A stretch of 64,000 nucleotides of DNA from Thermus sp. 2.9 (lineage in GTDB: Bacteria > Deinococcota > Deinococci > Deinococcales > Thermaceae), in NCBI RefSeq assembly GCF_000794385.1, contig NZ_JTJB01000001.1, positions 62,001-126,000 of the forward strand, in the 5' to 3' direction. Positions 1 through 8,779 of this stretch are shown piece by piece. Numbering within the stretch: the stretch's first letter is position 1; every line of letters begins with the position of its first letter. The translations under genes and the position numbers were made by a program. Below the pieces are notes generated by a model. That model saw nothing but the letters and a program-made list of their open reading frames with translations, did not search any database and was not told where the DNA came from.

Positions 1-997
1 GAAAAAAGCTCCGCTGGTGGAGAGCATGGCCCCAGAGCCCGGGTAGCGCCAGGCCCCGAGGAGGGCGGGGAGGAGGATCACCGCCCTTAAGGCGTTCCCG
101 CCCCCGGGGTGGCGGGTCATGCCATAGCCCACCCGCAGGAAAACCCGCTTGGCCTCGCCCAGCTCCCGGGCCAGGGCCTCTATGGCCTCCTTTTCTATTC
201 CGGTAAGGGCGCTCGCCCGCTCCGGGGGCCAGGCCTCCGCCTCCTCCCGGAACGCCTCCACCCCCGTGGCCGCCTCCTCCAGGTAGGCCCAGTCCACCAG
301 GCCCTCCCGGAAGAGGACGTGGGCCAGGGCGTAGGCCAAGGCGGCGTCGGTGCCGGGGCGGATCTTGAGGTGGAGATGGGCGAAGCGGCTTGTCCGGTTC
401 TCGTAGGGGTCAATGTGCACCACCTTGGCCCCCCGGGCCTTGGCCTCCTTGAGGAAGGGGGTGAGGTGGCTGTTGGTGGTGAGGTTGTTGATGCCCCACA
501 GGAGGATGTAGCGGGCGTTTTCCGGGATGTCCTCGGGGTCGGGGGCGAGGCGGGGGCCGTAGGTCATCTCCCAGGCGGCGGCCCCCGCCGTGGCGCAGAT
601 GGTCTCCAGGAGCTCGCTCGCCCCGATGGCCCGGAAGAAGGCCAGGGGGTGCTGGTTCTCTATGAGCCCCATGGTGCCGGCGTAGTGGTAGGGCAGGACC
701 GCCTCGCCCCCCGTGGGTGTCCAAGACGGCCTTGAGCCTATCCGCGATCTCGTCCAAAGCCTCTTCCCAGGAGACCCTTTCAAACCGCCCCTCCCCCTTG
801 CGCCCCACCCGGCGCAGAGGGTGGCGTAGCCTTTCCTTAACCCTTTCGGGGTAGCGGTAGGTCTTGGCGCAGGCGAAGCCCCGGGTGATGGGGTGGCGGG
901 GGTCCCCCTCCACCCGCGCCAGACGGCCTCCCTCCAGGGTGAGGAGGAGGCTGCAGGCGTCGGGGCAGTCCAGGGGGCAGGTGGCGCGGGCGCGCAT
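1..997 (-). pseudogene. Molybdopterin-dependent oxidoreductase, frameshifted and cut by the window edge
   Basis: N-terminal part of a large molybdenum or tungsten bis-MGD oxidoreductase of the DMSO reductase superfamily. The start at 997 gives Cys7, Cys11, Cys15 and Cys43, the CxxxCxxxC...C pattern of the N-terminal 4Fe-4S domain. The frame breaks at a run of six C on the + strand (707-712). With one base fewer the reading continues as GEAVLPYHYAGTMG and stays open to position 1, so a single one-base insertion explains the damage. A -10-like TACTAT (1004-1009) lies 6 nt before the ATG, inside the stop region of the upstream esterase, which ends 4 nt away in the same direction. The substrate cannot be told because the C-terminal two thirds are outside the window. 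True lesion versus assembly error is open. Confidence 0.8.
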
Positions 998-1001
998 GCC
1001 C

Positions 1002-2543
1002 CTATAGTAGGCCAAGGGCCTCGAGGGGGCTACACCGCTCCTCATAAGGGTCGGGAAGAAGCCCTATAGGGACGTCCAGCCGCAGGAGGTATCCCTCCCG
1101 GTAGAGGGGCCAGCGGGGCCATCCCTTGGGCTCCCCCTCCTTGGCGAAGCCCGTCCAGTAGCGGCGCATCCGCTTCCCCAGCCACTCCCCCTTCTCCCAG
1201 GCCTCCGCTCCCAGGAAGAGGGGAAGGAAAGGGGAGGTGTGGAGGTGGCCGAAGAGGGGGGCAAGCTCCAGGCCGTGGAAGCTGCCTAGCCCCTCAAAGC
1301 CGGGGACACGGAAGGTGAAGAGGTAGGCGTAGGTGGGGGCATGGGGGCTTTGCAAGCGGGCCGCTTGCAGGGAGGGGCAGAGGAGGGTGAGGTCGGTCTG
1401 GAGCTCTCCCCAAGCGGCCTGGGGGCTTGGGTGGCGCTTCCGGTAGAGGGCGAGGAGGGCCTCCGCCTGTTCCGGGGAAAGCCCTGACTCCCCAAGCCTC
1501 CCCTTGGCCTCCTCCCAGTCTTTGGGCCCCAAAAGCCCCTGGAGGGCGGGGAAGGTGATCTCCTCAGCGTTGGCCCCGGCGATGAGGGGTAGGTCCTGGG
1601 CCTTTCCTTGCCGGAGGGCCTCCTTGGGGTCTTGGGGCAGGAGGGGAGAGCGGTGGGGCTTGAAGGGGCCTACGCGGAAGATGGAGGGCCGGGAGAGGAA
1701 GCGGTGCATGGCCTCCAGGGTGGGCTCGCGGGGGAGGAGGTGCTCCAGGGGCAGGTTCCGGAGGCAGGCGAGGTCCTTCGGGTTGCAGCCCCGCTCCTTG
1801 GCCCAGGCTTCCCCGAAGGGGAAGTCCTCCTCTAAGGGCCTCGTGTAGGTGCATCCTCCGGACTGGAGGATGGCCCGGTGGAAGAGCCCCTGGGCCTCGG
1901 GGGTGGCGAGGAGGGTGCAGACCATCATGCCTCCGGCGGACTCCCCGAAGAGGGTGACGTTCTTTGGGTTGCCCCCGAAGTGGCGGGCGTAGCGCTGCAC
2001 GAAGCGCAGGGCCTCGAGGGCATCCAGAAGGCCGTAGTTCCCCACCGCCCTCGGGTCTTCCTGGGCGAGGGCGGGGAGGGCCAAGAAGCCCAAGGGCCCC
2101 AGGCGGTAGTTGGGGGCCACCACCATGACGCCCTCCTGGGCCAGGCGGTGTCCCCGGTAGATGGGCTCGGCCCCAGCCCCCGAGGTGAAGGCGCCCCCGT
2201 GAAGGTAGACCATGATGGGAAACCCTTCCGGGGGCGGGGCCTCGAGGGGGAGGTAGATGTTTAGGAGCAAGCAGTCTTCCCGTTGCGGCGGGATGGGCCC
2301 GCCGAACCACTCCGTGATCCCCGGGGTCTGGGGGCAGGCCACCGCCTCCTGGCCCACGCCTTGGGGCCAGGCCCGGACGGGTTTGGGCGCCTTAAACCGC
2401 TCCGCCTCGGCGTAGGGGAGGCCGTAGAAGGCGATGGCCTCCCCTTCTATCCGTCCCTGGGCTTTGCCCAAGGGGGTGTGGACGGTGAAGCCCTGCGCCA
2501 GGGCTAAACCGAACAGGACCAATAATCCCACTTTCTTCGGCAT
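1002..2543 (-). CDS. Secreted type B carboxylesterase
   Basis: Alpha/beta-hydrolase of the carboxylesterase type B (para-nitrobenzyl esterase) family, 513 residues, the usual family length. Residues 1-17 form a signal peptide (basic start, hydrophobic core, ALAQ end), so export is expected. The oxyanion motif HGGAF is at 115-119. The nucleophile is Ser202 in FGESAGG. His423 in FHGLELAPLFG is the probable catalytic base and Glu327 or Glu328 the likely acid. It hydrolyses carboxylic esters; the natural substrate is not evident. The ATG is preceded by a TATAAA box and no strong Shine-Dalgarno. The gene runs 4 nt ahead of the molybdopterin oxidoreductase, suggesting co-transcription. Confidence 0.9.
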   Translation of the reverse strand: MPKKVGLLVLFGLALAQGFTVHTPLGKAQGRIEGEAIAFYGLPYAEAERFKAPKPVRAWPQGVGQEAVACPQTPGITEWFGGPIPPQREDCLLLNIYLPLEAPPPEGFPIMVYLHGGAFTSGAGAEPIYRGHRLAQEGVMVVAPNYRLGPLGFLALPALAQEDPRAVGNYGLLDALEALRFVQRYARHFGGNPKNVTLFGESAGGMMVCTLLATPEAQGLFHRAILQSGGCTYTRPLEEDFPFGEAWAKERGCNPKDLACLRNLPLEHLLPREPTLEAMHRFLSRPSIFRVGPFKPHRSPLLPQDPKEALRQGKAQDLPLIAGANAEEITFPALQGLLGPKDWEEAKGRLGESGLSPEQAEALLALYRKRHPSPQAAWGELQTDLTLLCPSLQAARLQSPHAPTYAYLFTFRVPGFEGLGSFHGLELAPLFGHLHTSPFLPLFLGAEAWEKGEWLGKRMRRYWTGFAKEGEPKGWPRWPLYREGYLLRLDVPIGLLPDPYEERCSPLEALGLL

Positions 2544-2551
2544 ATTGTAAT

Positions 2552-2580
2552 TTTATACCCGGTTCACGTTCCTTAGGCAA
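2552..2580 (-). promoter_or_regulatory. Esterase promoter
   Basis: Read on the minus strand, TTGCCT (2575-2580) and TATAAA (2552-2557) are separated by exactly 17 bp, and the ATG follows 8 nt after the -10. The -35 lies inside a perfect inverted repeat, see next entry. Confidence 0.6.
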
Positions 2581-2717
2581 GCCCCACCGGGCTTGCCTAG
2601 TAAATCGCCTTGTACCCCGGCGGAGGCGGGCGTTTTGGCTTGGGGGTCATCCTTGTAGCCCATGGCTTGCAGGGCGTCGTCTATAATGCAAAAGGCCGCT
2701 ATGAGACGGGAAAGCAT
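2553..2717 (-). pseudogene. Transposase relic
   Basis: An ATG at 2717 opens a frame whose first 28 residues (IAAFCIIDDALQAMGYKDD and flanks) look like the N-terminus of the DDE transposases common in Thermus, where a start of this kind leads into a region ending DAEVLTT. After about 30 residues the likeness stops, and the last residues CLRNVNRV resemble a transposase C-terminal tail. The pattern suggests an element that lost its middle. No convincing terminal inverted repeats or target duplication were found, so boundaries are uncertain. Family assignment (IS4 or IS982-like) is from memory of similar proteins, not from a search. Confidence 0.45.
2574..2599. repeat. Perfect 11-bp inverted repeat overlapping the esterase -35
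   Basis: TAGGCAAGCCC (2574-2584) and GGGCTTGCCTA (2589-2599) pair perfectly around a 4-nt loop. The left arm contains the -35 hexamer of the esterase promoter. It could be a repressor operator, a terminator stem for reads coming from aroB, or part of the end of the decayed insertion sequence that surrounds it. No T-tract follows on either strand, which weakens the terminator reading. Confidence 0.6.
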
Positions 2718-2769
2718 AGCGGCCACTATTTTTTCAGATCCAGGGGATAGGTAGCAACTTGGGTTAACC

Positions 2770-3816
2770 TTAGCTTTTTGCAAAGCCCTCGCGGGCTAAA
2801 AACTTTTGCCACTGAGCATACGTCTCTTGGAGGAGGTTTTCAGGAAGAGGCCTTACTTCAAGCTTTCCCAGGTCCAAGGGGACTACCCAGTGGAGGCTTT
2901 CGGAGAGTTTTTTCTTGTCACGTAGGAGATAGGGTACCAGGGTGGTAAAGGGTACAAGGGGAATGGGGGGCGGGGCTAGCCAGCGGAGGAGCCGAAGCAC
3001 GAGGGGCGTGAGGTCCCTGCCACCCAAAGCCCGGCCTAAAAGGGCAGCGAAGAGGAGGCCGTAGGCCACCGCCGCCCCGTGGGGTAGGGCGTGGCGGGTG
3101 TGGGACTCGAGGGCGTGCCCTAGGGTGTGGCCCAGGTTCAAAAGCCTCCTCTCCCCCTTCTCCAAGGGGTCCTTTTCCGTGATGGCCACCTTCACCGCCA
3201 CCGCCCGGGCTAAATAGCCCTCTAGGCGGGGGCTTTCCGGGGTTAAGTCCTCCACCGCTAAAAGGGCCTCATCCCCCTGGATGATCCCGTGCTTGAAGGC
3301 CTCCACCAGCCCTTCTTTGAAGGTGGCGGGAGGGAGGGTCCTGAGCGTTTTGAGCTCGGCGTAGACCCCCAAGGGGAAGTGGAAGGCCCCCACCAGGTTC
3401 TTCCCCTCGGGGAGGTTTAAGCCCGTCTTGCCCCCCACGCTGGCGTCCACCACCGCCAAGGTGGTGGTGGGAAAGGCCAGGTAGGGTATCCCCCTCAGGT
3501 ACGTGGCGGCCACGAACCCCCCCAGGTCCGTGAGGGTGCCCCCGCCCACCACCAGGAGGGTGGTGTTCCGGGGCAGGCCCCGCGCCGCCAGGAAGGAAAG
3601 GACCTCTCCGTAGACCGCAAGGGTCTTCGCCCCTTCCCCCCCTTCCAGGCCCAGGCGGTGGACCACGCCCAAAGCCTCCGCCACCTCCAGGGCGAAGGCC
3701 TCCACCTTGCGGTCGTAGAGGAGGGCCAGGGGGCCTTCCACCCGCACCTCGGCCAAGACGCCCTCCCCGATGAGGATGGGGTAGGGAACAGGATTACGCA
3801 CGCTTAGCCCTTGCAT
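2770..3816 (-). CDS. aroB: 3-Dehydroquinate synthase AroB
   Basis: Second step of the shikimate pathway: converts DAHP to 3-dehydroquinate using NAD and a divalent metal in the cytoplasm. The 348-residue product has the NAD-site run GGGTLTDLGGFVAAT (residues 91-105), the SVGGKTGLNLPEGKN loop (about 126-140), EGLVEAFKHG (about 168-177) and the metal-binding GHTLGHALESH stretch. The ATG at 3816 overlaps the end of aroK by 23 nt. A GTG at 3801 overlaps it by 8 nt and is a real alternative start. The upstream extension of the same frame into aroK is not coding. Last gene of aroC-aroK-aroB. Confidence 0.95.
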   Translation of the reverse strand: MQGLSVRNPVPYPILIGEGVLAEVRVEGPLALLYDRKVEAFALEVAEALGVVHRLGLEGGEGAKTLAVYGEVLSFLAARGLPRNTTLLVVGGGTLTDLGGFVAATYLRGIPYLAFPTTTLAVVDASVGGKTGLNLPEGKNLVGAFHFPLGVYAELKTLRTLPPATFKEGLVEAFKHGIIQGDEALLAVEDLTPESPRLEGYLARAVAVKVAITEKDPLEKGERRLLNLGHTLGHALESHTRHALPHGAAVAYGLLFAALLGRALGGRDLTPLVLRLLRWLAPPPIPLVPFTTLVPYLLRDKKKLSESLHWVVPLDLGKLEVRPLPENLLQETYAQWQKFLAREGFAKS

Positions 3817-4348
3817 ACGCCCAAAGCTTCTCCACAATCTCCTCCACCACCCCTTCCACCTTGCGGTGGTCGGTGGACACGTGCACGTGGGCCTCTCGGT
3901 AGATGGGGGTGCGGGCCTCGAGGAGGGCGCGGATGCGCTCCAGAGGGTTTTCCACCTGCAGAAGGGGCCTTTCCCCCGGTTTTCTCGTGGCCCGCTCCAG
4001 AATGGTTTCCGGGCTGGCCCAGAGGGCCACCACCGGGCCCCGGGCGAGGAGGAGGGAGCGGCTTTCCGGGTCCACGAAGGTCCCCCCGCCCAAGGAGAGG
4101 ACCAGGAAGTCCTTGGCCAAAAGCTCCCGCACCGCCTCCTTCTCCATGCGGCGGAAGGCCTCCTCTCCCAGGTGGCGGAAGATGTCGGGGATGGAAAGGC
4201 CGGTCCGCCGTTCAATGTAGCGGTCCAGGTCTATGAAGTGAAGCATTAGGGCGCGGGCCAACTCCCGCCCGATGCGGCTTTTCCCCACCCCCATGAAGCC
4301 GGTCAGGCTGATGAAGGTGGCGGGGCGGGGGACCTCGAGGCGGGCCAT
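3794..4348 (-). CDS. aroK: Shikimate kinase AroK
   Basis: Phosphorylates shikimate with ATP, the fifth step of chorismate synthesis. The 184-residue protein carries the Walker A loop GFMGVGKS (17-24), the shikimate-binding Asp region FIDLDRY (38-44), the GGG motif (87-89) and the arginine-rich lid around TRKPGERPLL. The family is usually 160-180 residues. TAGGAT (4355-4360) lies 6 nt before the ATG, so this gene may also have its own nearly leaderless promoter in the 19-nt gap after aroC. Confidence 0.95.
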   Translation of the reverse strand: MARLEVPRPATFISLTGFMGVGKSRIGRELARALMLHFIDLDRYIERRTGLSIPDIFRHLGEEAFRRMEKEAVRELLAKDFLVLSLGGGTFVDPESRSLLLARGPVVALWASPETILERATRKPGERPLLQVENPLERIRALLEARTPIYREAHVHVSTDHRKVEGVVEEIVEKLWAYARAKRA

Positions 4349-4367
4349 GGACCTATCCTACGCCCCG

Positions 4368-5519
4368 CTAGTATTGGAGAGCTCGCTCCCGGTAGCGGGC
4401 CACCCGCTCCTGGATCTCTTCCAGGGTGTCCCCGCCAAACTTCTCCAGGTAGGCCTGGGCCAAGACGATGGCGGAAAGGGCGCAAAGGATCACGCTGGCG
4501 GCGGGCACGGCGGTGGTGTCCGAGCGCTCCCGGGCGGCGTCCTTGGGCTCGTGGGTCACCACGTCCACCGTGGGCAGGGGGCGCATGAGGGTGGCGATGG
4601 GTTTGAGGGCGGCCCGCACCACCAGCTCCTCCCCCGTGGTCATGCCCCCTTCCAGCCCCCCAGCCCGGTTGGTCTTGCGGTAAAACCCCCGCTCCGGGCT
4701 CCAGTAGATGGCGTCGTGCACCTCCGAGCCCCGCTTCATGGCGTTCTCAAAGGCGGGGCCGATCTCCACCCCCTTGACCGCCGGGATGGAGAGGGCCATC
4801 TGGGCCAGGCGGCCGTCCAGCTTCCGGTCCCAGTGGACGTGGCTGCCGAGGCCGGGCACCAGGCCGCGGAAGCGGGCTTCAATGACCCCGCCCAGGGTGT
4901 CCCCTTCCGCCTTGGCCTGGTCAATGCGGCGGATCACCTCGGCCTCCGCCTCGGGGTCGGTCATGCGCACCGGGCTTTCCTCTATGCGGGGTACGAGCTC
5001 CCAGGCGAAGGGGACCTGGCTCCACACCCCCGCCATCCCCGCCACGTACCCCACCCCTTCCACCCCCAGGAGGGAGAGGAGCTTCATGGCCACCGCCCCC
5101 ACCGCCACCCGCATGGCGGTTTCCCGGGCGCTGGCCCTTTCCAGCACGTCCCGCAGGTCCTTGTGCCCGTACTTGATGCCCCCCGCCAGATCGGCGTGGC
5201 CGGGACGGGCGGCGGTGAGGGCCTTTTTGCGGGGCTCGTTGCCGGGGGTGGGGTCCATGATCTCCAGCCAGTTGCGGTGGTCGGCGTTCCGGATGGCCAA
5301 GGCCACGGGAGCCCCGGTGGTGCGCCCGGCCCGCACCCCGGCCCGGAACTCCACGCGGTCCGTTTCAATGGCCATGCGTCGCCCCCGGCCGTAGCCCTTT
5401 TGCCGCTTTTCCAGCCAGGGGTTGATGTCCGCCTCCGTGAGGGGTAGCCCGGCGGGAAGCCCCTCAATGATGGCCAAAAGCTCGGGGCCGTGGGACTCGC
5501 CTGCCGTGAGGAACCTCAT
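4368..5519 (-). CDS. aroC: Chorismate synthase AroC
   Basis: Makes chorismate from EPSP with reduced FMN, the last common step to aromatic amino acids. The 383 residues match the family length. GESHGPEL (7-14), the basic QKGYGRGRRM stretch (about 39-48), GRTTGAPVA and the C-terminal region around RSDTTAVPAASV are characteristic. It is the first gene of aroC-aroK-aroB and follows the pil operon on the same strand, insulated from it by a hairpin. Confidence 0.96.
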   Translation of the reverse strand: MRFLTAGESHGPELLAIIEGLPAGLPLTEADINPWLEKRQKGYGRGRRMAIETDRVEFRAGVRAGRTTGAPVALAIRNADHRNWLEIMDPTPGNEPRKKALTAARPGHADLAGGIKYGHKDLRDVLERASARETAMRVAVGAVAMKLLSLLGVEGVGYVAGMAGVWSQVPFAWELVPRIEESPVRMTDPEAEAEVIRRIDQAKAEGDTLGGVIEARFRGLVPGLGSHVHWDRKLDGRLAQMALSIPAVKGVEIGPAFENAMKRGSEVHDAIYWSPERGFYRKTNRAGGLEGGMTTGEELVVRAALKPIATLMRPLPTVDVVTHEPKDAARERSDTTAVPAASVILCALSAIVLAQAYLEKFGGDTLEEIQERVARYRERALQY

Positions 5520-5525
5520 GGGGAC

Positions 5526-5531
5526 ATTGTA
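5526..5531 (-). promoter_or_regulatory. aroC -10 box, near-leaderless promoter
   Basis: TACAAT ends 6 nt before the aroC ATG at 5519, so transcription would begin at or beside the start codon. No Shine-Dalgarno precedes the gene. No good -35 is visible; the hairpin of the next entry occupies that place. Confidence 0.55.
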
Positions 5532-5533
5532 AA

Positions 5534-5556
5534 GGGGGCGGGAACTTCCCGCCCCC
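5534..5556 (-). terminator. pilQ terminator hairpin
   Basis: A perfect 11-bp inverted repeat (GGGGGCGGGAA, one base, TTCCCGCCCCC) between pilQ and aroC. On the minus strand it is followed by CTTTACAAT, a short weak T-tract. It most likely ends the pil transcript. Confidence 0.6.
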
Positions 5557-5573
5557 CTAGGGCCCAGGGCCCT

Positions 5574-7838
5574 TTAGGGGTTTTGGGTTACTTCCCGCAC
5601 CACGTTGGCGTTGATGACCACCAAAAGCTCCTTCTCGGTGGTTTCGTTGGTGCGTTGCTTGAAGAGTTCCCCGATGAGGGGGATGTCCATGAGGAGGGGT
5701 ACACCCTGTTGCGTCTGGTTGGTTTCCTGAGAAGTAAGCCCTCCTAGGACCACGGTTTGCCCGTCCCGCACCCGCAAGGTGGTGGTCACCACCTGCTTGG
5801 TGAAACGGTCCACGTCCCCATCCACGGGGTTGCGCTGGACGTTGCCGGAAACCTCGGCCTTGATGTTCAGGAGGATCTGACCGTCGGCGGTGATCTGGGG
5901 AGTGACCTCCACGATGATGCCCACGTCAAAAGGCACCCGTTCTACCTGATCGTTTACCACCCGCCGGATGAAGAAGGTCTCGCCTGACTGGAGCCGCGCC
6001 GTTTGGTTGTTGAGCACGAGTTGGTTCACGTCCCTCAGGGCCCGGGAAAGGCCTTGCTTCTGCAAGGCGTCCAAGGTGGCCATCACGTTCAGGCTGGCGA
6101 GGCTGCGGGTGCTGTCAAAGATCAAGGAGAGGCCAGAACTCAGGATGCTGGCCACCACATTGCCGCCGGAAATGGTGTTCCACTGGATCCCCAGGTTGCG
6201 GCTCAGGTTGGACTGCACCTCCTGGATGCGCACCCTAAGGTTCACCTGGGGCACCGCCTGGTCCAGCCGGGGGATGAGCCCCTCCACCAGGGCCAAGTCC
6301 TCCTGGGTCCCAGTGACGATGAGGGTGTTGGTGCGCTCGTCCGCCACCACCGTGGCCGGGCGGCGGGCGGGCTGGGCCGCTTGCTGGCCTTGCTCTTGGG
6401 GCTGCCTTGCCTGCAGCGCCTCCTGGAGGACCTTGGCCAGCTCGGCGGCCTTGGCGTTGGAAAGCTGGTAAGCCCGCTGGAAGACCGGGGGGCCCTGCTC
6501 GGGGGCCCGGTCAATCTGCGTGAGGAGGTTTTCCACCTCGCTGAGCTGCTTCTCCGTGCCCCGCACGGAGAGGACGGGCTGGCCCGGCACGGTCTGGACC
6601 ACGATCCCCGGCACCTCCCGGGCCAGGAAGGGGGCCACCTTCTCGGCGTCGGCGAAGCGCAAGGGGTAGAGGCGCCTTACCGTGGCCTCTTGGGCGGGCG
6701 CGGGGACCTGCGCGGGCACGTCCGCCGCCTTGAGCAGCTCGGCGAAAAGGGCTTGGTCCGCCTCCGTGGCCTCTAGGAGAAGGGCCTTGGGGTTGCCGGG
6801 GATGCTTTCCAGGCGGGCCTGGGGAAGCTCCTTCTCCAGGAGGGGCTTTAGGCGTTCTTGGGCCTCAGGGAAGGTGAGGTTTTGCAAGGTGTAGACCCGG
6901 CGCACCTTGGCCGGGGGCTTGGGGACGTCGGCGGCCTTGAGGAGCTCGCTCAAGCGGGCGTGGTCCTCCTCTGTGGCCAGGACGAGGGCCCGCTTGGGGT
7001 TCGTGGGCACCACGCTGATTTGGGCCCCTGGCACCTGGCCTTGGAGGAAGGCGAGGAGTTCGGGGAAGGTGGCGTGTTCCAAGGTGTAAGCCCGCTCCAA
7101 GCGGGGCTTGGGCTGGGCCAGGGGGGGAAGGGGCCTAAAGTCAATCCCCGCCCGTTGCAGGATGTCGGAGAAGCGGGCGTGTTGCTCCGGGGTGGCCAGG
7201 ACGGAGAGGATGGCCTTGAGGCGGCCCCCTTCCTCCACCACGATCCAGTTCACGTTGAGCCCGGCGGCTTCCCGGGAGAGGAAGGGGAGGAGGTCGTTTT
7301 GGACCCAAGCCTTGGCGGACTCCACGTTGGAAACCACCTGGACCTGTCCCCCTTGACCTTGGATGGCTTGGCGGTAGGCGGCCTCAGGAATCCCTATCAC
7401 ATAGGGCCTCCGCTCCGCTGCCCCGGCGCGGCTTGGGGCGTCCACCAGGGCGGTGATCACCTGGTTGGGGGCTACCACCACCACGTCTGGGGGCAGGAAG
7501 AGGTAATCCAGGTTGAACTGGGCCCCGTAGGTGGCGAAGAGGAGGTCCCAGACCTCGCGGAAGGGCTTTCCTTGGAAGTCCAGCTTCACGTTGGGCAAGG
7601 GGGGTTGGGCCTTGGCCGGGTCCCCCGAGGCGTCGTAGGCCCGGTAGATGAGGGGCTGAAGGCCCACGCTCTTGGCCAAGGCTTCCAGGACCACGTCCAG
7701 GGGCAAGGTGGCCCCAGCCCGCACCTGGCTTTCCGAAACCTTCAAGTCCACCTTGGCGGCGAAGCGGGGCTCATCGGGCAAGCTCCCCGCCAGGGCCGCG
7801 AGGCCCAAGGCACCTAAGGCAAAGAGCACGGGCTTCAT
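5574..7838 (-). CDS. pilQ: Type IV pilus / DNA-uptake secretin PilQ
   Basis: Outer-membrane secretin that forms the pore for type IV pili and for DNA uptake. The 754-residue product starts with a signal peptide (MKPVLFALGALGLAALAGS), contains several repeated N-domains (LEHATFPELLAFLQ, LQNLTFPEAQERL, LRFADAEKVAPFL recur at about 75-residue intervals) and ends with the conserved secretin domain including VPLLMDIPLIGELFK. The ATG at 7838 follows a GAGAGG Shine-Dalgarno and begins 12 nt after pilW stops. A GTG five codons upstream overlaps pilW but has no better signal. Last gene of pilM-N-O-W-Q. Confidence 0.95.
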   Translation of the reverse strand: MKPVLFALGALGLAALAGSLPDEPRFAAKVDLKVSESQVRAGATLPLDVVLEALAKSVGLQPLIYRAYDASGDPAKAQPPLPNVKLDFQGKPFREVWDLLFATYGAQFNLDYLFLPPDVVVVAPNQVITALVDAPSRAGAAERRPYVIGIPEAAYRQAIQGQGGQVQVVSNVESAKAWVQNDLLPFLSREAAGLNVNWIVVEEGGRLKAILSVLATPEQHARFSDILQRAGIDFRPLPPLAQPKPRLERAYTLEHATFPELLAFLQGQVPGAQISVVPTNPKRALVLATEEDHARLSELLKAADVPKPPAKVRRVYTLQNLTFPEAQERLKPLLEKELPQARLESIPGNPKALLLEATEADQALFAELLKAADVPAQVPAPAQEATVRRLYPLRFADAEKVAPFLAREVPGIVVQTVPGQPVLSVRGTEKQLSEVENLLTQIDRAPEQGPPVFQRAYQLSNAKAAELAKVLQEALQARQPQEQGQQAAQPARRPATVVADERTNTLIVTGTQEDLALVEGLIPRLDQAVPQVNLRVRIQEVQSNLSRNLGIQWNTISGGNVVASILSSGLSLIFDSTRSLASLNVMATLDALQKQGLSRALRDVNQLVLNNQTARLQSGETFFIRRVVNDQVERVPFDVGIIVEVTPQITADGQILLNIKAEVSGNVQRNPVDGDVDRFTKQVVTTTLRVRDGQTVVLGGLTSQETNQTQQGVPLLMDIPLIGELFKQRTNETTEKELLVVINANVVREVTQNP

Positions 7839-7849
7839 AAGCAATCCTC

Positions 7850-8779
7850 TCACTGACCACCTCCCGCTTGTGCCTGCAGTAGCGTCATGTCTAGGGTTTC
7901 TTCCTTCAGAGCCAAGGTGATGCGGTCGCCTTCTATGCGCCGCACCACCGCCTCGGTTCCGGGGATTTGGCTACCCACGGGCAACACCAGGTAGCCCTCC
8001 TTGCTTTCCAAAATGGCCACGCTCACCGGGCCCAAGAGGGTGCCGGAAAGCTTCAGGCCCTTTTCCGCCACCAGGGCCTCGAGGGGGGTCTTGGCCCCAG
8101 GGGTTTGCGGCGCTTCCCGGGTCCCTTGGGGGGCTTCCTCTTGGGCTAAGGGGGCTTCCACCAATGTTGCCGGCGGGGTCAAGGCCACGCCCGCTTCCAC
8201 TTGGGCCGCCGGGACCGCCGCCTTGGGGGTGGGGGTGAGGACCTTGGGGGCGGGAAGGGCGCCCTGGGTGCCCGGAAGGGGCCTGGGAGCGGTGGCCACC
8301 TGGGGCGCGGGCAAGGGGGTGCCCTGGCTTACCCGCACCGGGGCCCCCGTGGGAACGGGCTGGGGCCGGATGGATGGGGTGGGCGAGGGAGCTTTGGGCG
8401 GGGCCTCCACCACCAGGGGCACGAAGGGGTTCGGGGGCGGGGCCTCCTGCTTGGCCTGGGGCAGCACCGGGAGGGGAGTGGCCTTGGGGGCCTCCGCCTG
8501 GGGCGCGGGGGTTTGGGGGGCCGCGGCCTGGGAAGGAGCGGCGGGCTGGCTCGGGGTGGGCTCGGCGAGCGGGGGGATGGGGGGGGCCTCGAGGGTCTTG
8601 GGCGTTTCCCCCGTGGGGGCTTGGGGCGCTTCCACCGTCACCGGTGTTTGGGCCGGCAGGTAAAAGCCCACGTACCACAAGCTGATGGCGCTCACCAGGA
8701 GTAGCCCTGCGAGGAGGATTTTGGTGGACTGGGGCAGGTTCCGCCAGGCCTGGGCGAGGCGCGCGAGGGCTTCCTTCAC
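7850..8779 (-). CDS. pilW: Pilus-assembly protein PilW
   Basis: Thermus-specific member of the pilMNOWQ cluster, identified by position and architecture. The 309 residues have one membrane segment (about 20-42), then roughly 190 residues rich in Pro, Ala and Thr, and a compact C-terminal domain (about 230-300) with GTLLGPVSVAILESKEGYLV that resembles PilP-type domains. It probably links the inner-membrane PilMNO platform to PilQ. The GTG start overlaps the pilO stop in a GTGA arrangement, implying translational coupling. The low-complexity middle is probably an extended periplasmic spacer. Confidence 0.85.
   Translation of the reverse strand: MKEALARLAQAWRNLPQSTKILLAGLLLVSAISLWYVGFYLPAQTPVTVEAPQAPTGETPKTLEAPPIPPLAEPTPSQPAAPSQAAAPQTPAPQAEAPKATPLPVLPQAKQEAPPPNPFVPLVVEAPPKAPSPTPSIRPQPVPTGAPVRVSQGTPLPAPQVATAPRPLPGTQGALPAPKVLTPTPKAAVPAAQVEAGVALTPPATLVEAPLAQEEAPQGTREAPQTPGAKTPLEALVAEKGLKLSGTLLGPVSVAILESKEGYLVLPVGSQIPGTEAVVRRIEGDRITLALKEETLDMTLLQAQAGGGQ

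Noticed and set aside
2770-4215. AroB with a 130-residue N-terminal extension
   Set aside because: The extension is the wrong frame of aroK.
4272-5447. Long plus-strand frame opposite aroC, and similar long opposite-strand frames elsewhere
   Set aside because: They mirror real genes in very GC-rich DNA, have no ribosome sites or recognisable domains, and are Gly/His/Pro/Arg-rich as expected of antisense frames.
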